Below are positions 1 through 8,099 of a stretch of DNA of 12,500 nt, in pieces. Source of the DNA: Chrysomallon squamiferum (Eukaryota > Mollusca > Gastropoda > Neomphalida > Peltospiridae). Position 1 is the stretch's first letter; each line of letters opens with the position of its first letter. The notes beneath the pieces were generated by a model, which did no database searches, was not told the DNA's origin, and worked only from the letters and a program-made list of their open reading frames with translations. The DNA lies in contig CM022665.1 of the NCBI GenBank assembly GCA_012295275.1, forward strand, positions 26,054,446 through 26,066,945. The letters are read 5' to 3'. A program made the translations under genes and the position numbers.

Positions 1-90
1 TATATTTTAATATTACAGTTTTTTATTTTATTATTACTTTTATTGTCATGAATATTTTAATTTTTATTTTCCTTTTACAAGTTCAACTAA

Positions 91-91
91 A

Positions 92-153
<62 letters not shown>

Positions 154-172
154 CTTACTTACCTACTTTTAT
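91..172. repeat. (ATT)n then (ATTT)n then (ACTT)n microsatellite
   Basis: About twelve ATT units run into ATTT and then ACTT/ACCT units, inside the intron left of gene A exon 2. Confidence 0.9.
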
Positions 173-216
173 TATACTTATTTTTATTTTTAAATAGTAT
201 ATGCGATTCTTATTAC

Positions 217-1950
217 CTTGTGGGCACCTTTCTATGATGCAGGTGCATGTGCCGTGAGCGCACACACGTTCATAGGTGTTGTCACAGTGGATGTGAGCGC
301 AGTCCGTGACATTTGTACATGATTCGGATAAAACTGCGCCTGAATAAATAAAAATAAATAAATAAAAAAGTAATTAAAAAAAAAAAAAAAAAAAACCCAA
401 AAAAAAACAATATTACTGTTGCTGTTGCTGTTATTAAAAAAGTAAATAAAAAAGTAATAAAAAAAAGTATTATTATTCATGTTATTTTGTTGTTACTATT
501 GTTGTTGTTGCTGCTGCTGCTGTTGTTGTTGTTATTATTATTATAAAATTTTAAAAATGCTACGCAGATTCCGAACTAGTGTGTCGTGAGGTCAGATGGA
601 TGCTGCGAATTTTCGCGGACATGAAAAAAAAAAATAATAAATAAAAAAATGTAATAAACGTTTTATTGAAAATACGGCTTGTGATAAAAATAAAACTGTT
701 GTAAAAGGTCATTTCTGTATTAAACTGTTATGTCCGGATAGCCAACAACAGAATGGTTAATATACCTCTTCAACAAGACGTTGTTTGTTTTTTCTTTTTT
801 TCTTTTTTATCACAGCCGTGCAAAGTTTCACTATCTTTTCATAAAGAGTACTCGTAAAGAATTCCAGTGTTTCAGCTCAGAACTCCTCTTTGGGTTTTTT
901 CAAAGATTTCGCTGGTGACTGTTGTATTATTTACTTTTGGAAACCGGCTTTTTCTTATAGTATTTATTAGAAACATAAATCATTTTGTTCATTATTTTAG
1001 GAAATTTTAAAATATGTTTTGCTTCAGGAAAATGATGAATTAATCTTAAACTGGAGTGTAGTTCTGGGCTTAAAAAGAAAAAAGACAAAACGGCTAGATT
1101 TTAACCTTGAGATCGCGGTTTAGGAAAATAAATTTTAAAAAACATGTTATTTTCACTTTTACTAAAACGTAAACATATCAACTGATGTGATTTGCCTCAT
1201 GTCAAAATTAGCATTTTGATTTTTTTTTTTTTTTTTTAAAAACAACAAACAAAAAAAAAACATTATTATAGACTGCGGGAACTAGATCAAGGTTGTTAAT
1301 AATAAAGAGATACAACTTTTATGACGGTTATGCAATAATGCTGAGATTCCTTCAGGTGTGATATGATGGCACAATCATCATAGCTAGAACAACACCAATT
1401 GTATCTAATTCCTGCTTTAGTCCGTAAATTTTAAACTCGCATCAGAAAGCAGCTAGTTCTAAGTTTACGTGAAACACGTAAAAATGAAATGTTTGATTCT
1501 AAAGTTTTCACGAAAGATCAATTCGTGTTTGTTAGTGATGCTGAAATCTGGAACTTGTTGTGGAATTGTTTTAATTTATTTTTTTTATTATTATTTTTTT
1601 TTTTCATTTTATTACTTGTTTTATTTATTTACATACTTTTTAATTACTGTTTTTGGCGTTTAAATATTATGTTACTGATGAAATAATTATATCTATATAT
1701 TACTGTAACCAATATTTTAAATTAAAAATTTTTAGAGGTCATCCGATAAGCCAAATTTTTATCAGGACATATCATACTAAAATTCTTTTTTTGTTTTTTT
1801 GTTTTTTGTCTTTTAACTTTTCTTTTTTAATTAAATTTTCACCATTTCAAATAAATAAATAAATAAATAAATCTGTTACACATCTATTTAACTAAAACAT
1901 TTCTTACCAATCAAGGCCATCGCGACGACCATCATCAAAGAAGTCTTCAT
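217..1950 (-). CDS. Gene A: secreted cysteine-rich peptide, cvSI-like protease inhibitor (3' end off window)
   Basis: Two exons are visible: exon 1 at 1908-1950 (43 bp) and exon 2 at 217-339 (123 bp). Exon 1 encodes MKTSLMMVVAMALIG, a short hydrophobic signal peptide, and ends in phase 1 at ATTG|GTAAGA. Exon 2 follows a TTTATTCAG acceptor, ends at CAAG|GTAATA, and is also phase 1. It carries seven Cys spaced C-x5-C-x4-C-x7-C-x4-C-x1-C-x4-C, including YERVC and CTC. An Asn-Val-Thr sequon lies between the first two Cys and is absent from gene B. The 1568-bp intron 1 contains no other recognisable exon. By homology with gene B, a third exon with a second Cys module and the stop should lie left of position 1. 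The family assignment to cvSI-type inhibitors (MEROPS I84, mollusc defence proteins blocking subtilisin-type proteases) rests on Cys spacing and memory only. The start has A at -3 and is shared exactly with gene B. Confidence 0.8.
340..1907 (-). other. Intron 1 of gene A; no further exon seen
   Basis: The 1568-bp intron is AT-rich. It holds A-rich runs (362-470), a (TTG/TGC/TTA)n triplet tract (486-543) and a long T-rich stretch (1575-1640), where overlapping low-complexity frames are not genes. No cysteine-rich frame flanked by splice sites was found. A 12-bp GCGAA..TTCGC palindrome sits near 605-617. Confidence 0.6.
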
Positions 1951-2036
1951 GTTTGTGAGTTGAGTATTGGTGTTGATGTGAATTTCAAATACAGACACTC
2001 TGTTTAACTCTGTATATCATCTTCGTTTTCTATCAT

Positions 2037-2044
2037 CTTTTATA
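2037..2044 (-). promoter_or_regulatory. TATA box of gene A
   Basis: TATAAAAG on the minus strand, 94 nt upstream of the ATG at 1950. It implies a start site near 2013 and a 5'UTR of about 60 nt. It lies in the block shared almost perfectly with gene B. Confidence 0.6.
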
Positions 2045-2074
2045 TCATTTTCATACCTTATCTTTTTATCAATA

Positions 2075-2082
2075 TGACGTAA
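2075..2082 (-). promoter_or_regulatory. CRE/bZIP-like TTACGTCA element, gene A promoter
   Basis: TTACGTCA on the minus strand, about 30 bp upstream of the TATA box. It is intact although neighbouring bases have changed between A and B (four differences in the 16 bp next to it). It resembles a CREB/ATF or PAR-bZIP half-palindromic site; the factor is not known. Confidence 0.4.
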
Positions 2083-2736
2083 AGTGATGACCTCAAAAGA
2101 AACAGCTGCACAGTTCCTTGCACATTTTCAGTTCGTGAAACATGAATCGACAAAATTGTCTAGCAAAATATATTATGTTTAAAAAAAGGACAACACTTTT
2201 CATTTATTTCACAGGTTCCAGGTTGGGTTACGTAGCTGGAGACTAATGTAAATCATTTAAGGTATCTCTAATTGCCTAAAGTTTTTATTTTATGTTTAAA
2301 ACATTTATCTTGTGAAATCACTTATTTTACCAATAAATATCGTAAGTACATTTGTTTGCAGTGTGTTAGAACATAACTCTGTTACAAGAATTTAGAATAG
2401 TGAGAAAAATCTAGCCAACTTAAGGTGGATATGACAATAAAACAAGCTTGAAATTCTACATAAATCGTGTAAGAGAAACTTAGTTTTTATCTGATTAATC
2501 ATTTTTAATAAACTAACTAAATATTTTCTGACTATCATACAACTGTGAAAACTATTTGCGCTGTTAATGTAGATTTAATTTTTTTTTTTTTTATTATTAT
2601 TATTTTTTTTTTATTGTTTTTTTTTATTCTAATGAAAGGGGAACAAATTGTTCCCATTTGAATAAGGAAAAAAAATTTTTTTAATAGATTCTCAAGTTGG
2701 AACTAAGTTCGTCATTTCTAAATACATTTCAAAGAG

Positions 2737-2738
<2 letters not shown>

Positions 2739-2769
<31 letters not shown>
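2739..2769. repeat. Poly-T tract (31 T)
   Basis: Uninterrupted T run in the spacer upstream of gene A. It could be an old poly(A) tail on the minus strand, but no recognisable element body adjoins it. Confidence 0.85.
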
Positions 2770-2773
<4 letters not shown>

Positions 2774-2810
2774 GTGAAAATTAATGATTATAATACGCTA
2801 ATAGAATAAC

Positions 2811-2874
2811 CATTATTATTATTATTATTATTGTTGCTGTATTATTGACTTGATGATGATGATGATGATTATTT

Positions 2875-2906
<32 letters not shown>

Positions 2907-2955
2907 TAGTATTCATAATCTTATTATTATTATTATTAATATTTAGTATTCATAA
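2811..2955. repeat. (ATT)n/(GAT)n microsatellites with a 15-bp direct repeat
   Basis: ATT and GAT triplet tracts are interrupted by two exact copies of ATTTAGTATTCATAA at 2904-2918 and 2941-2955, each preceded by ATT units. This fits local tandem duplication. Confidence 0.75.
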
Positions 2956-3336
2956 GAAAAATATCCGGAGGTGCACTTATGCATTCAAAAAAGAAAAAAA
3001 TAATAAATAAAATAATAAATAAATAAATAAACGAACAAACAAACAAGCTGCAGAATATTTTTAAAATGATAAATCGCTACAATGCATTTACTAACAAACC
3101 AATGTCAGTTAAATACAAATTAATAATATTATGTTAGGTTTATATCCGAAGCAGTTCTAAAAAGTAAATTATCATCATCATCATCATTATATATTTTCTT
3201 AAACATTTATTTATTTATTTATTTTTGTGTTGGAGGGACGAGTTTTTGTGTTTTTTTTTTTCATTTTTCATTTTTCACCTTTGTTGTTGATCCAGTTTTT
3301 GTTTAACAGCTTGTTCCTTTTTTTATATTCAATTAC

Positions 3337-3354
3337 TATTATTATTATTTATTA

Positions 3355-3404
<50 letters not shown>
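3337..3404. repeat. (TTA)n microsatellite
   Basis: About 20 TTA units with two interruptions near the left end. The apparent tyrosine-rich plus-strand reading frame over it is an artefact. Confidence 0.9.
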
Positions 3405-3584
3405 CTTTTTTCTTTTTTATTACTTATTTTGCTTAATTTATTTATTTATTTATTTTTGCATGTGTGTGTGTGTTTGTGTGCGTGTGTGTGGCGCTAATTT
3501 TATGGTTTCTTAATTTAATATGGAACTCATGTAAAAAACATCATAAAGCATGTGAAGACTTATTTATCTCTCCATGGTGGCTTA

Positions 3585-3670
3585 CATCTTTTTATTTATT
3601 TATTTATTTATTTATTACTTTTGTTTTCTTTCTTTCTTTTCTTTTCTTTTCTTTTCTTTTATTTATTTAT
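3585..3670. repeat. (TTTA)n and (CTTTT)n microsatellites
   Basis: TTTA units (about 3590-3618) are followed by CTTT and CTTTT units to about 3660, then TTTA again. Confidence 0.85.
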
Positions 3671-3805
3671 GTACGGGGTTTTGGGAAGTTTTGTCTGTGG
3701 ATGGGTTTTTGTAAACGTATTATTAGAAGTATTTTTTTTAACAGCAACATTCTGCATTTCGAGGGATGTTATTATAACAGATATACACAAATACGTAAGT
3801 ACAAT

Positions 3806-3907
3806 CATACATACATACATATATATGTACATACATGCATGCATGCATACATACATACGTACGTACACACATGCATACACACATATACCCACATACATAT
3901 ATACATA
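3806..3907. repeat. (CATA)n-type microsatellite, left flank of the telomere-like block
   Basis: CATA, CATG and CGTA variants are repeated over about 100 bp and run up to the CCCTAA-like block. A matching tract occurs on the other side at 4263-4308. Confidence 0.85.
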
Positions 3908-3954
3908 ACCCAAACTTTAATCTTAACTATAAAGTTTAAACTAAATTTATACAT

Positions 3955-4252
3955 AACTCTAACCCTAACCTACTCCTATCCTTAGCCATAACCGCAACCT
4001 TACCCTAACCCTAATCCTAACCCAAACTCTAATCCTAGCCCTTGCCCTTACCCTAACCCTAATCCTAACACAAACTGTAACCCTAGCCCTTGCCCTTACC
4101 CTAACCCTAATCCTAACACAAACTGTAACCCTAGCCCTTGCCCTTGTCCTAACCATAACCCAAATAATAAATTTAGTCCTAACCCTAAATCTATCTTTAA
4201 CTCTGCTGTTATCCCTAATCCTGATTTTAACCCTAACCCTAACTCAAACCCT
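3955..4252. repeat. Interstitial telomere-like (CCCTAA)n block with a 48-bp higher-order unit
   Basis: About 300 bp of exact and degenerate CCCTAA hexamers (TTAGGG on the minus strand, the usual metazoan telomere repeat). Variants include CCCTTG, CCCTAG, TCCTAA and CCATAA. Inside it a 48-bp unit of eight variant hexamers repeats head to tail at 4033-4080 and 4081-4128, with a partial third from 4129. The units differ at one position by hand count. The Arg/Val-rich minus-strand frame at 3965-4156 is a translation of the repeat, not a protein. Confidence 0.85.
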
Positions 4253-4262
4253 CACACTAATC

Positions 4263-4305
4263 TATACATATATACGTACATACATACACATACATGCACA
4301 CATAC

Positions 4306-4358
<53 letters not shown>

Positions 4359-4372
4359 GTGTGTGTGTACAC
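4263..4372. repeat. (CATA)n then (AC)19 (AT)6 (GT)5 dinucleotide tract
   Basis: CATA variants lead into (AC)n at 4309-4346, (AT)6 at 4347-4358 and (GT)5 at 4359-4368. The last part forms a perfect 32-bp palindrome at 4337-4368. Confidence 0.9.
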
Positions 4373-4410
4373 ACTTGGCAATTTCACACTTGGCTACTTG
4401 GCAATTTCAC
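4373..4410. repeat. Short tandem repeat of ACTTGGCAATTTCAC
   Basis: Exact 15-bp copies at 4373-4387 and 4396-4410 with a partial copy (ACTTGGCT) between them, giving a 23-bp period. It sits at the boundary between the dinucleotide tract and the less repetitive DNA. Confidence 0.75.
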
Positions 4411-4877
4411 CCAAACCTTCATAACTGTTGATGCTTTTAGATACATTATTGCTCTCGATTACAATACAGAGTTTGATAGGTTGTCTTCGACAACATCGTT
4501 ATGGGACACTAATGTAACAGGGTCGTGATGGCTCATCGCGCCCCAGGGTAATTAGCAACCCATTACGGTCCTATTGGTCATGATCTGAAATAGTGAAACT
4601 AGCTAGAAACAGCACATAAGTAAAAAAAAAATATTATTTTATTTTTTTATTATTCCTGTCATAAATTATATCTGGGATGCACATACTGTAATAAACTAAG
4701 GACTGAATTACATGTTCAACACACTAACCTCAGTCTAAGGCATATTGTGCTATTGACTCAGTCTCATGGTTTCAGTGTACTTTCAAGAGTCCTAAACTAA
4801 TGCTGAATCTTATTCAAGATTGAACCCATCAAAATTGCCACTGATTCCCTTCTGCCTTTTAAGTTTGCACAGCACGT
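4411..4877. other. Gene-free, low-repeat stretch
   Basis: This is more complex and locally more GC-rich than its surroundings (especially 4500-4570), without microsatellites apart from an A/T run near 4622-4650. No splice-bounded exon, RNA gene or tRNA box pattern was recognised. It may be part of the same old element as the decayed coding fragment to its right. Confidence 0.4.
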
Positions 4878-5171
4878 TTAGCACGTTTTAACATCTAAAA
4901 TCAAATCTGCCTCAGCTGAGCTTATTTCTTCCTGGACAGTCTCAGAAAATGAACATGACATCGTGTACCTGGGAGATTTTCTAAGAAATTGAACTTCATA
5001 GTCCCCATCGTCATCTTTTGGTTGTGTGATTACACAGATGTAGTGAACAGTGCTCTTCATTAGCTTTCTGAGAAGAGACCTCTGTCTTTCTTCTGTTCTT
5101 TCTTTATATGCATTCTTTTTATACCAGATATAGCCCTCTAGTCTATCCAGAAGAAAAGTAATACCAGTAAT
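4878..5171 (-). pseudogene. Decayed coding fragment, possibly the C-terminal piece of a transposon-derived protein
   Basis: A minus-strand frame stays open for 97 codons from a TAA just right of 5171 to TAA at 4878-4880. The composition is protein-like: charged helices with LLRKLMKS, then an acidic run and a beta-like YEVQFLRKS, then an acidic tail. The pattern of hydrophobic-VI, acidic DDDGDYEV and FLRK resembles a short C-terminal module that I recall from mobile-element ORFs in invertebrate genomes; this is memory, not a search. No clear initiating ATG lies near the 5' end, and the internal Met at 5058-5060 is not convincing. It could instead be the last exon of an unseen gene, since TTTTCTTCTGGATAG near 5145 is acceptor-like. 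A remnant is more likely because nothing compatible lies upstream. Confidence 0.35.
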
Positions 5172-5228
5172 TTATTATCTATCAAATAACATTGATTTTA
5201 TAGTTCTATATTGCTTTGTAAAGCACTT

Positions 5229-5264
5229 GAGTCCAATGAGCCACCAAAGCGGCTCATCGGACTC
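5229..5264. repeat. 36-bp inverted repeat (14-bp arms, 8-base loop)
   Basis: GAGTCCAATGAGCC at 5229-5242 pairs with GGCTCATCGGACTC at 5251-5264 across the loop ACCAAAGC. One A/C mismatch on the plus strand becomes a G-U pair on the minus strand, so a minus-strand RNA would fold into a complete 14-bp stem. No T-run follows, so it is not a terminator. Confidence 0.75.
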
Positions 5265-6379
5265 CTCAGAAAATAGCTCACTGGTCCTCAAAATCACTTT
5301 CATTATGTTAGCCCATTGCACCAGAGAACCATGTATCTGATTGACTAAAACTGTATTTAGAAGTCAAAAGAAATATGTATTATCACCTCCATATTAAATT
5401 GTAACCAAAATACAAACAAATTACTCAAGGTAGTCAAAAACTAGCTTTTTAACTGACGTGTTGATGGCCTGCTCCAAATCTCTCTAAACAATATGGGTGA
5501 AGGTCACCTGCATCGACGGTGGATAGATGTATTTACCATTTTGCATTCAGCAATTTATGGGGTGGCTGTAAGGTCTCCACGGCTCATCAGTCTCCAGTAC
5601 ACAGAAGCACACATACACACACAAAAAAAACAACAACATATATACACGTACATTAAATACTTACATACCTACATATACTGGACTTTTGTGTGGTCGTATA
5701 TGATCTGTCCATTCCTAAATATTGTCTATGTGCAGTCTAATCAGACGCAGATAAGACAACAGAATATTCACTCCTAAATAAATACATATACATACATAGC
5801 ATACATTCAAAGAAACATAATTATATTAATACAGAGACACATCTATGAGCTATGTTTGAAATGAGAAACAGTTTACAACGACAAATAATACGCTTTAGAA
5901 AATGTAACAACAGAACAGCAAAAATAATTTCCGTGTCCATAAACTGTTATCTTAATTCCGTGAATGATGTTATTCAAAATGTAAGTTCAAAATTATATGT
6001 AGCATATCTAATTTAATTAGGAATTATTTAGTTTTATTGCTTGGTTTCATCAGTCATCGATTTAATAGTAATAGTATGAAGACTGTTGATAGTAGTTTTG
6101 TCTTAGCAATGTCCTTTGACATTTTCAATGTTGTTTTTGGAAAGATAGATAAAACAGAGTCACCGAATAATCAGCTATTAGATATAAAGTTGAAATAATA
6201 ATAGCTGTATGTACACAGAAAGAAAGAAAATAATAACCAGATATTCTCCACAGAGAAAACAAATATGCATAACAATAAGAAGAACTGAACAAAAAAAAAA
6301 AACGATTTATTAAATATTGAATTTTATTTTCTATTTCAAATTTGAAATAAATAATACAACATAAAGACAATATGTTCAG
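5265..6379. other. Intergenic spacer, no gene recognised
   Basis: A moderately complex patch (5440-5610) gives way to (CATA)-like tracts (5610-5680 and 5780-5805) and plain AT-rich DNA. The plus-strand frame at 5493-5777 begins inside the complex patch but continues into the microsatellite, so it was not called. The right end borders the gene B polyadenylation site. Confidence 0.5.
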
Positions 6380-6443
6380 TATAATAACAACATTTTATTT
6401 CACGTTTCGCATAATGCCACTGTGTTGTCGTCTGTAGTCCAAC
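6380..6443 (-). other. Gene B terminal (3'UTR) exon with polyadenylation signal
   Basis: After a TATTTTCAG acceptor, the minus strand from 6443 runs about 45 nt to AATAAA at 6394-6399. Cleavage probably falls near 6370-6385; the left edge given is approximate. The equivalent block in gene C (9114 leftward) shares the TTTTCAG acceptor, AATAAA and the downstream GAACATATTGTC element. Conservation at the same place in two paralogues supports a true terminal exon. The exon 3 donor is most simply TAG|GTAGGT directly after the stop codon, which would make this exon untranslated. A weaker donor before the stop would instead make it code for about 14 extra residues. Confidence 0.55.
6394..6399 (-). 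terminator. AATAAA polyadenylation signal, gene B
   Basis: Canonical AATAAA on the minus strand, 45-50 nt into the probable terminal exon of gene B. The same hexamer sits at the equivalent place in gene C. Confidence 0.55.
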
Positions 6444-6469
6444 CTGAAAATACAAAATTCAGTAATATA

Positions 6470-6493
6470 TATACACACACACACACACACACA
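6470..6493. repeat. (AC)n microsatellite
   Basis: About twelve AC units just right of the gene B terminal exon acceptor, within its last intron. Confidence 0.85.
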
Positions 6494-6827
6494 CTTCTAC
6501 ATATATCATTCTTCTTTCAATGTAGCTTTTAATGTTTTTATCTATATATCAGTCTGTTTGTCTATCTGTTTATCTCACTTATTTGTCTTTCTGTTTGATT
6601 AATTCTGAATACTCTGAATACAGTAAGTTCCTATTTTTTTCCTTTTATTTTTTTTTTATTTTTTTATTTCTTTATTTTATTTTTATTTTGTTATTATTAT
6701 CATTATTTACTTCTTTGTTTGTTTGGTTGTTATTGTTTTTTTTTTTCCTTTTTATTATTATTAAAAAATATATTGTTTGTTTGTTTATTTGTTTTGGGGT
6801 GAATGGCTTTTTTTTAGTAAAATATAT

Positions 6828-6914
6828 ATTCTGCATTTAAATGAATGAATGAATGAATGCTTAACGACACCCCAGCACGAAAAACATACCAGCAATTGGG
6901 ATTCTGCATTTAAA
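6828..6914 (-). mobile_element. 59-bp truncated retroposon 3' end flanked by a 14-bp target-site duplication
   Basis: ATTCTGCATTTAAA occurs exactly at 6828-6841 and 6901-6914, bracketing a 59-bp insert (6842-6900). Read on the minus strand, the insert ends in GGGGTGTCGTTAAG followed by about four ATTC units. Exact flanking repeats of this length, a short-unit 3' tail and a missing 5' part are typical of LINE-mediated insertion of a LINE or SINE 3' end. The GGGGTGTCGTTAA plus (ATTC)n ending resembles, from memory, an abundant dispersed repeat of mollusc genomes; the family is not confirmed. It sits in the probable last intron of gene B. Confidence 0.75.
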
Positions 6915-7000
6915 AGTTTAAAAAAAAAAAAAAAAACCATATATACACTTCTATATGAGACGTACCAGGTAGTTTAAATGTTTTGTTTAACATCACCTAC

Positions 7001-8013
7001 CTAACCAATAATTGTGTGGCCACAAGCGCAGTGGCCGTCGATGCAGTGCCAGTCGTGGGCGCAGTGACAGCCGTGGCGGCCGGCGTCGTGTTGGCAGTTT
7101 TGAGGAGTTCCAGGGCAGGAGGCTGCAACAAAGAAAAATTGTTATCCTAACAGATTATTTGTTCATCTTTTTGTTTTATTGTTGTTGTTGTTGTTGTTGT
7201 TACTGTCGTGGTTGCTGTTTTAAAATTATTATTAAAATAAAAATATTTATCAAATTAACAGGCTTTGGATAACTAATTATATTGAAGTATTTACGAATTT
7301 TAGTCGTTCATTAGACAAATATCTTCGTCAAAGATTTTTGTGAAATAAAAATAAACTTATCAAAATGTCTGACTCTTTAGATACCTTCTCGACATCTGCT
7401 AACAATGCATGTACAGACACCTGAGGCGCACACACGTTCATAGTGACCTTCACACTGGATGTGATCACAGTCAGAAACCGAAGAACACGATTCTGACATG
7501 GCAATGCCTAAACCACAACATAGAAAAATAAATAACAGTGAATAAAACACAACGTAAAATAACGAAACCTAAAACACATAACACAGAATAACGCGTAAAT
7601 CAGCATTAAAAAAAAAAGTGGGAAAAAGTGTTCAGTATGAAATATCAGTGAATAATGCTTAAAATAAAAAGGTGAAAAAAATATAACAGATTCACACGTA
7701 AAACGTAATATAAAAATAACAATGCATGTAATACGGGAATATGCAATAATTAATTCCAACCCGTTTCTGGTGGGTCAACGACTTTTAGAATTTCTTGGCT
7801 CTTTCTAAGGAAATGATTGATTACAAAGAAATTGATCTCAATGCAAATCTTCGATTACCCAGAATATTAATATAGGTGAATTTCTTTATTTAGTCTATTT
7901 TAAATAAGATATTTAACATTAACAGTGAATCAAAAAAAAAAAAAAGAATAAAAAATAAAACATTTCTTACCAATCAAGGCCATCGCGACAACCATCATCA
8001 AAGAAGTCTTCAT
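7001..8013 (-). CDS. Gene B: complete secreted two-domain cysteine-rich peptide, cvSI-like protease inhibitor
   Basis: The CDS joins 7971-8013, 7385-7507 and 7001-7122 on the minus strand: 288 nt, 95 residues and stop TAG. Exon 1 encodes a hydrophobic signal peptide (MKTSLMMVVAMALIG); the mature chain probably starts near SESC. Exon 2 holds seven Cys (C-x5-C-x4-C-x7-C-x4-C-x1-C-x4-C). Exon 3 holds seven more (C-x6-C-x8-C-x1-C-x5-C-x4-C-x1-C) and seven His. The total of 14 Cys allows seven disulfides. Both internal introns are phase 1, with donors GTAAGA and GTATCT and acceptors GTTTAG and GTTGCAG. A TATA box at 8100-8107 and an AATAAA in a probable 3'UTR exon at 6394-6399 complete the gene. 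A duplicated six-Cys motif ending in CxC after a signal peptide fits cvSI-type serine protease inhibitors (MEROPS I84), extracellular defence proteins of molluscs. An antimicrobial or metal-binding peptide is the main alternative. The gene structure is strong; the function is inferred. Confidence 0.87.
7123..7384 (-). other. Intron 2 of gene B
   Basis: The 262-bp intron has donor GTATCT and acceptor GTTGCAG on the minus strand. It contains a (TTG)n tract at about 7179-7201 and no other exon. Confidence 0.75.
7508..7970 (-). other. Intron 1 of gene B
   Basis: The 463-bp intron has donor GTAAGA and acceptor GTTTAG. It is AT-rich, with no Cys-rich frame. The open minus-strand frame at 7508-7759 is hydrophobic low-complexity translation and was not called. 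Gene A's intron 1 is over three times longer because of added repeats. Confidence 0.7.
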
Positions 8014-8099
8014 GTTTGTGAGCTGAGTATTGGTGTTGATGTGAATTTCAAATACAGACACTCTGTTTAACTCTGTATATCATCTTCGTTTTCTATCAT

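Larger units (their letters stand above)
1893..2083. repeat. Near-identical duplicated 5' block, copy 1 (signal exon plus promoter of gene A)
   Basis: This block aligns without gaps to 7956-8146 at a constant offset of 6063, with six mismatches in 191 bp by hand count (about 97%). It spans the end of intron 1, exon 1, the 5'UTR, the TATA box and the bZIP-like site. Outside it similarity drops, although scattered matches continue for roughly 80 bp upstream of the promoter. Confidence 0.85.

Noticed and set aside
232-480. 82-codon minus-strand frame overlapping gene A exon 2
   Set aside because: It reads exon 2 in the wrong frame and starts in an A-rich run; the correct frame is fixed by the acceptor and the Cys pattern shared with gene B.
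3464-3985. 173-codon plus-strand open frame rich in Phe, Tyr, His and Ile
   Set aside because: It is made of TTTA, CTTT and CATA microsatellites joined by AT-rich DNA, with no domain or splice context.
3965-4156. Arg/Val-rich minus-strand frame of 63 codons
   Set aside because: It is the reading of the TTAGGG-like repeat; the Arg/Val alternation follows from the hexamer.
5508-5519. 12-bp word CTGCATCGACGG, complementary to the conserved exon 3 word
   Set aside because: It is in opposite orientation with no surrounding similarity or Cys codons, so chance is the simplest explanation.
5583-5590. CTGATGAG on the minus strand, as in a hammerhead ribozyme core
   Set aside because: No matching stem II followed by GAAA and no stem III cleavage site are present.
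5493-5777. 94-codon plus-strand frame starting MGEGHLHRRW
   Set aside because: The first 40 codons look less repetitive, but the frame runs into a CATA-type microsatellite and shows no recognised family; a repeat-derived patch is more likely.
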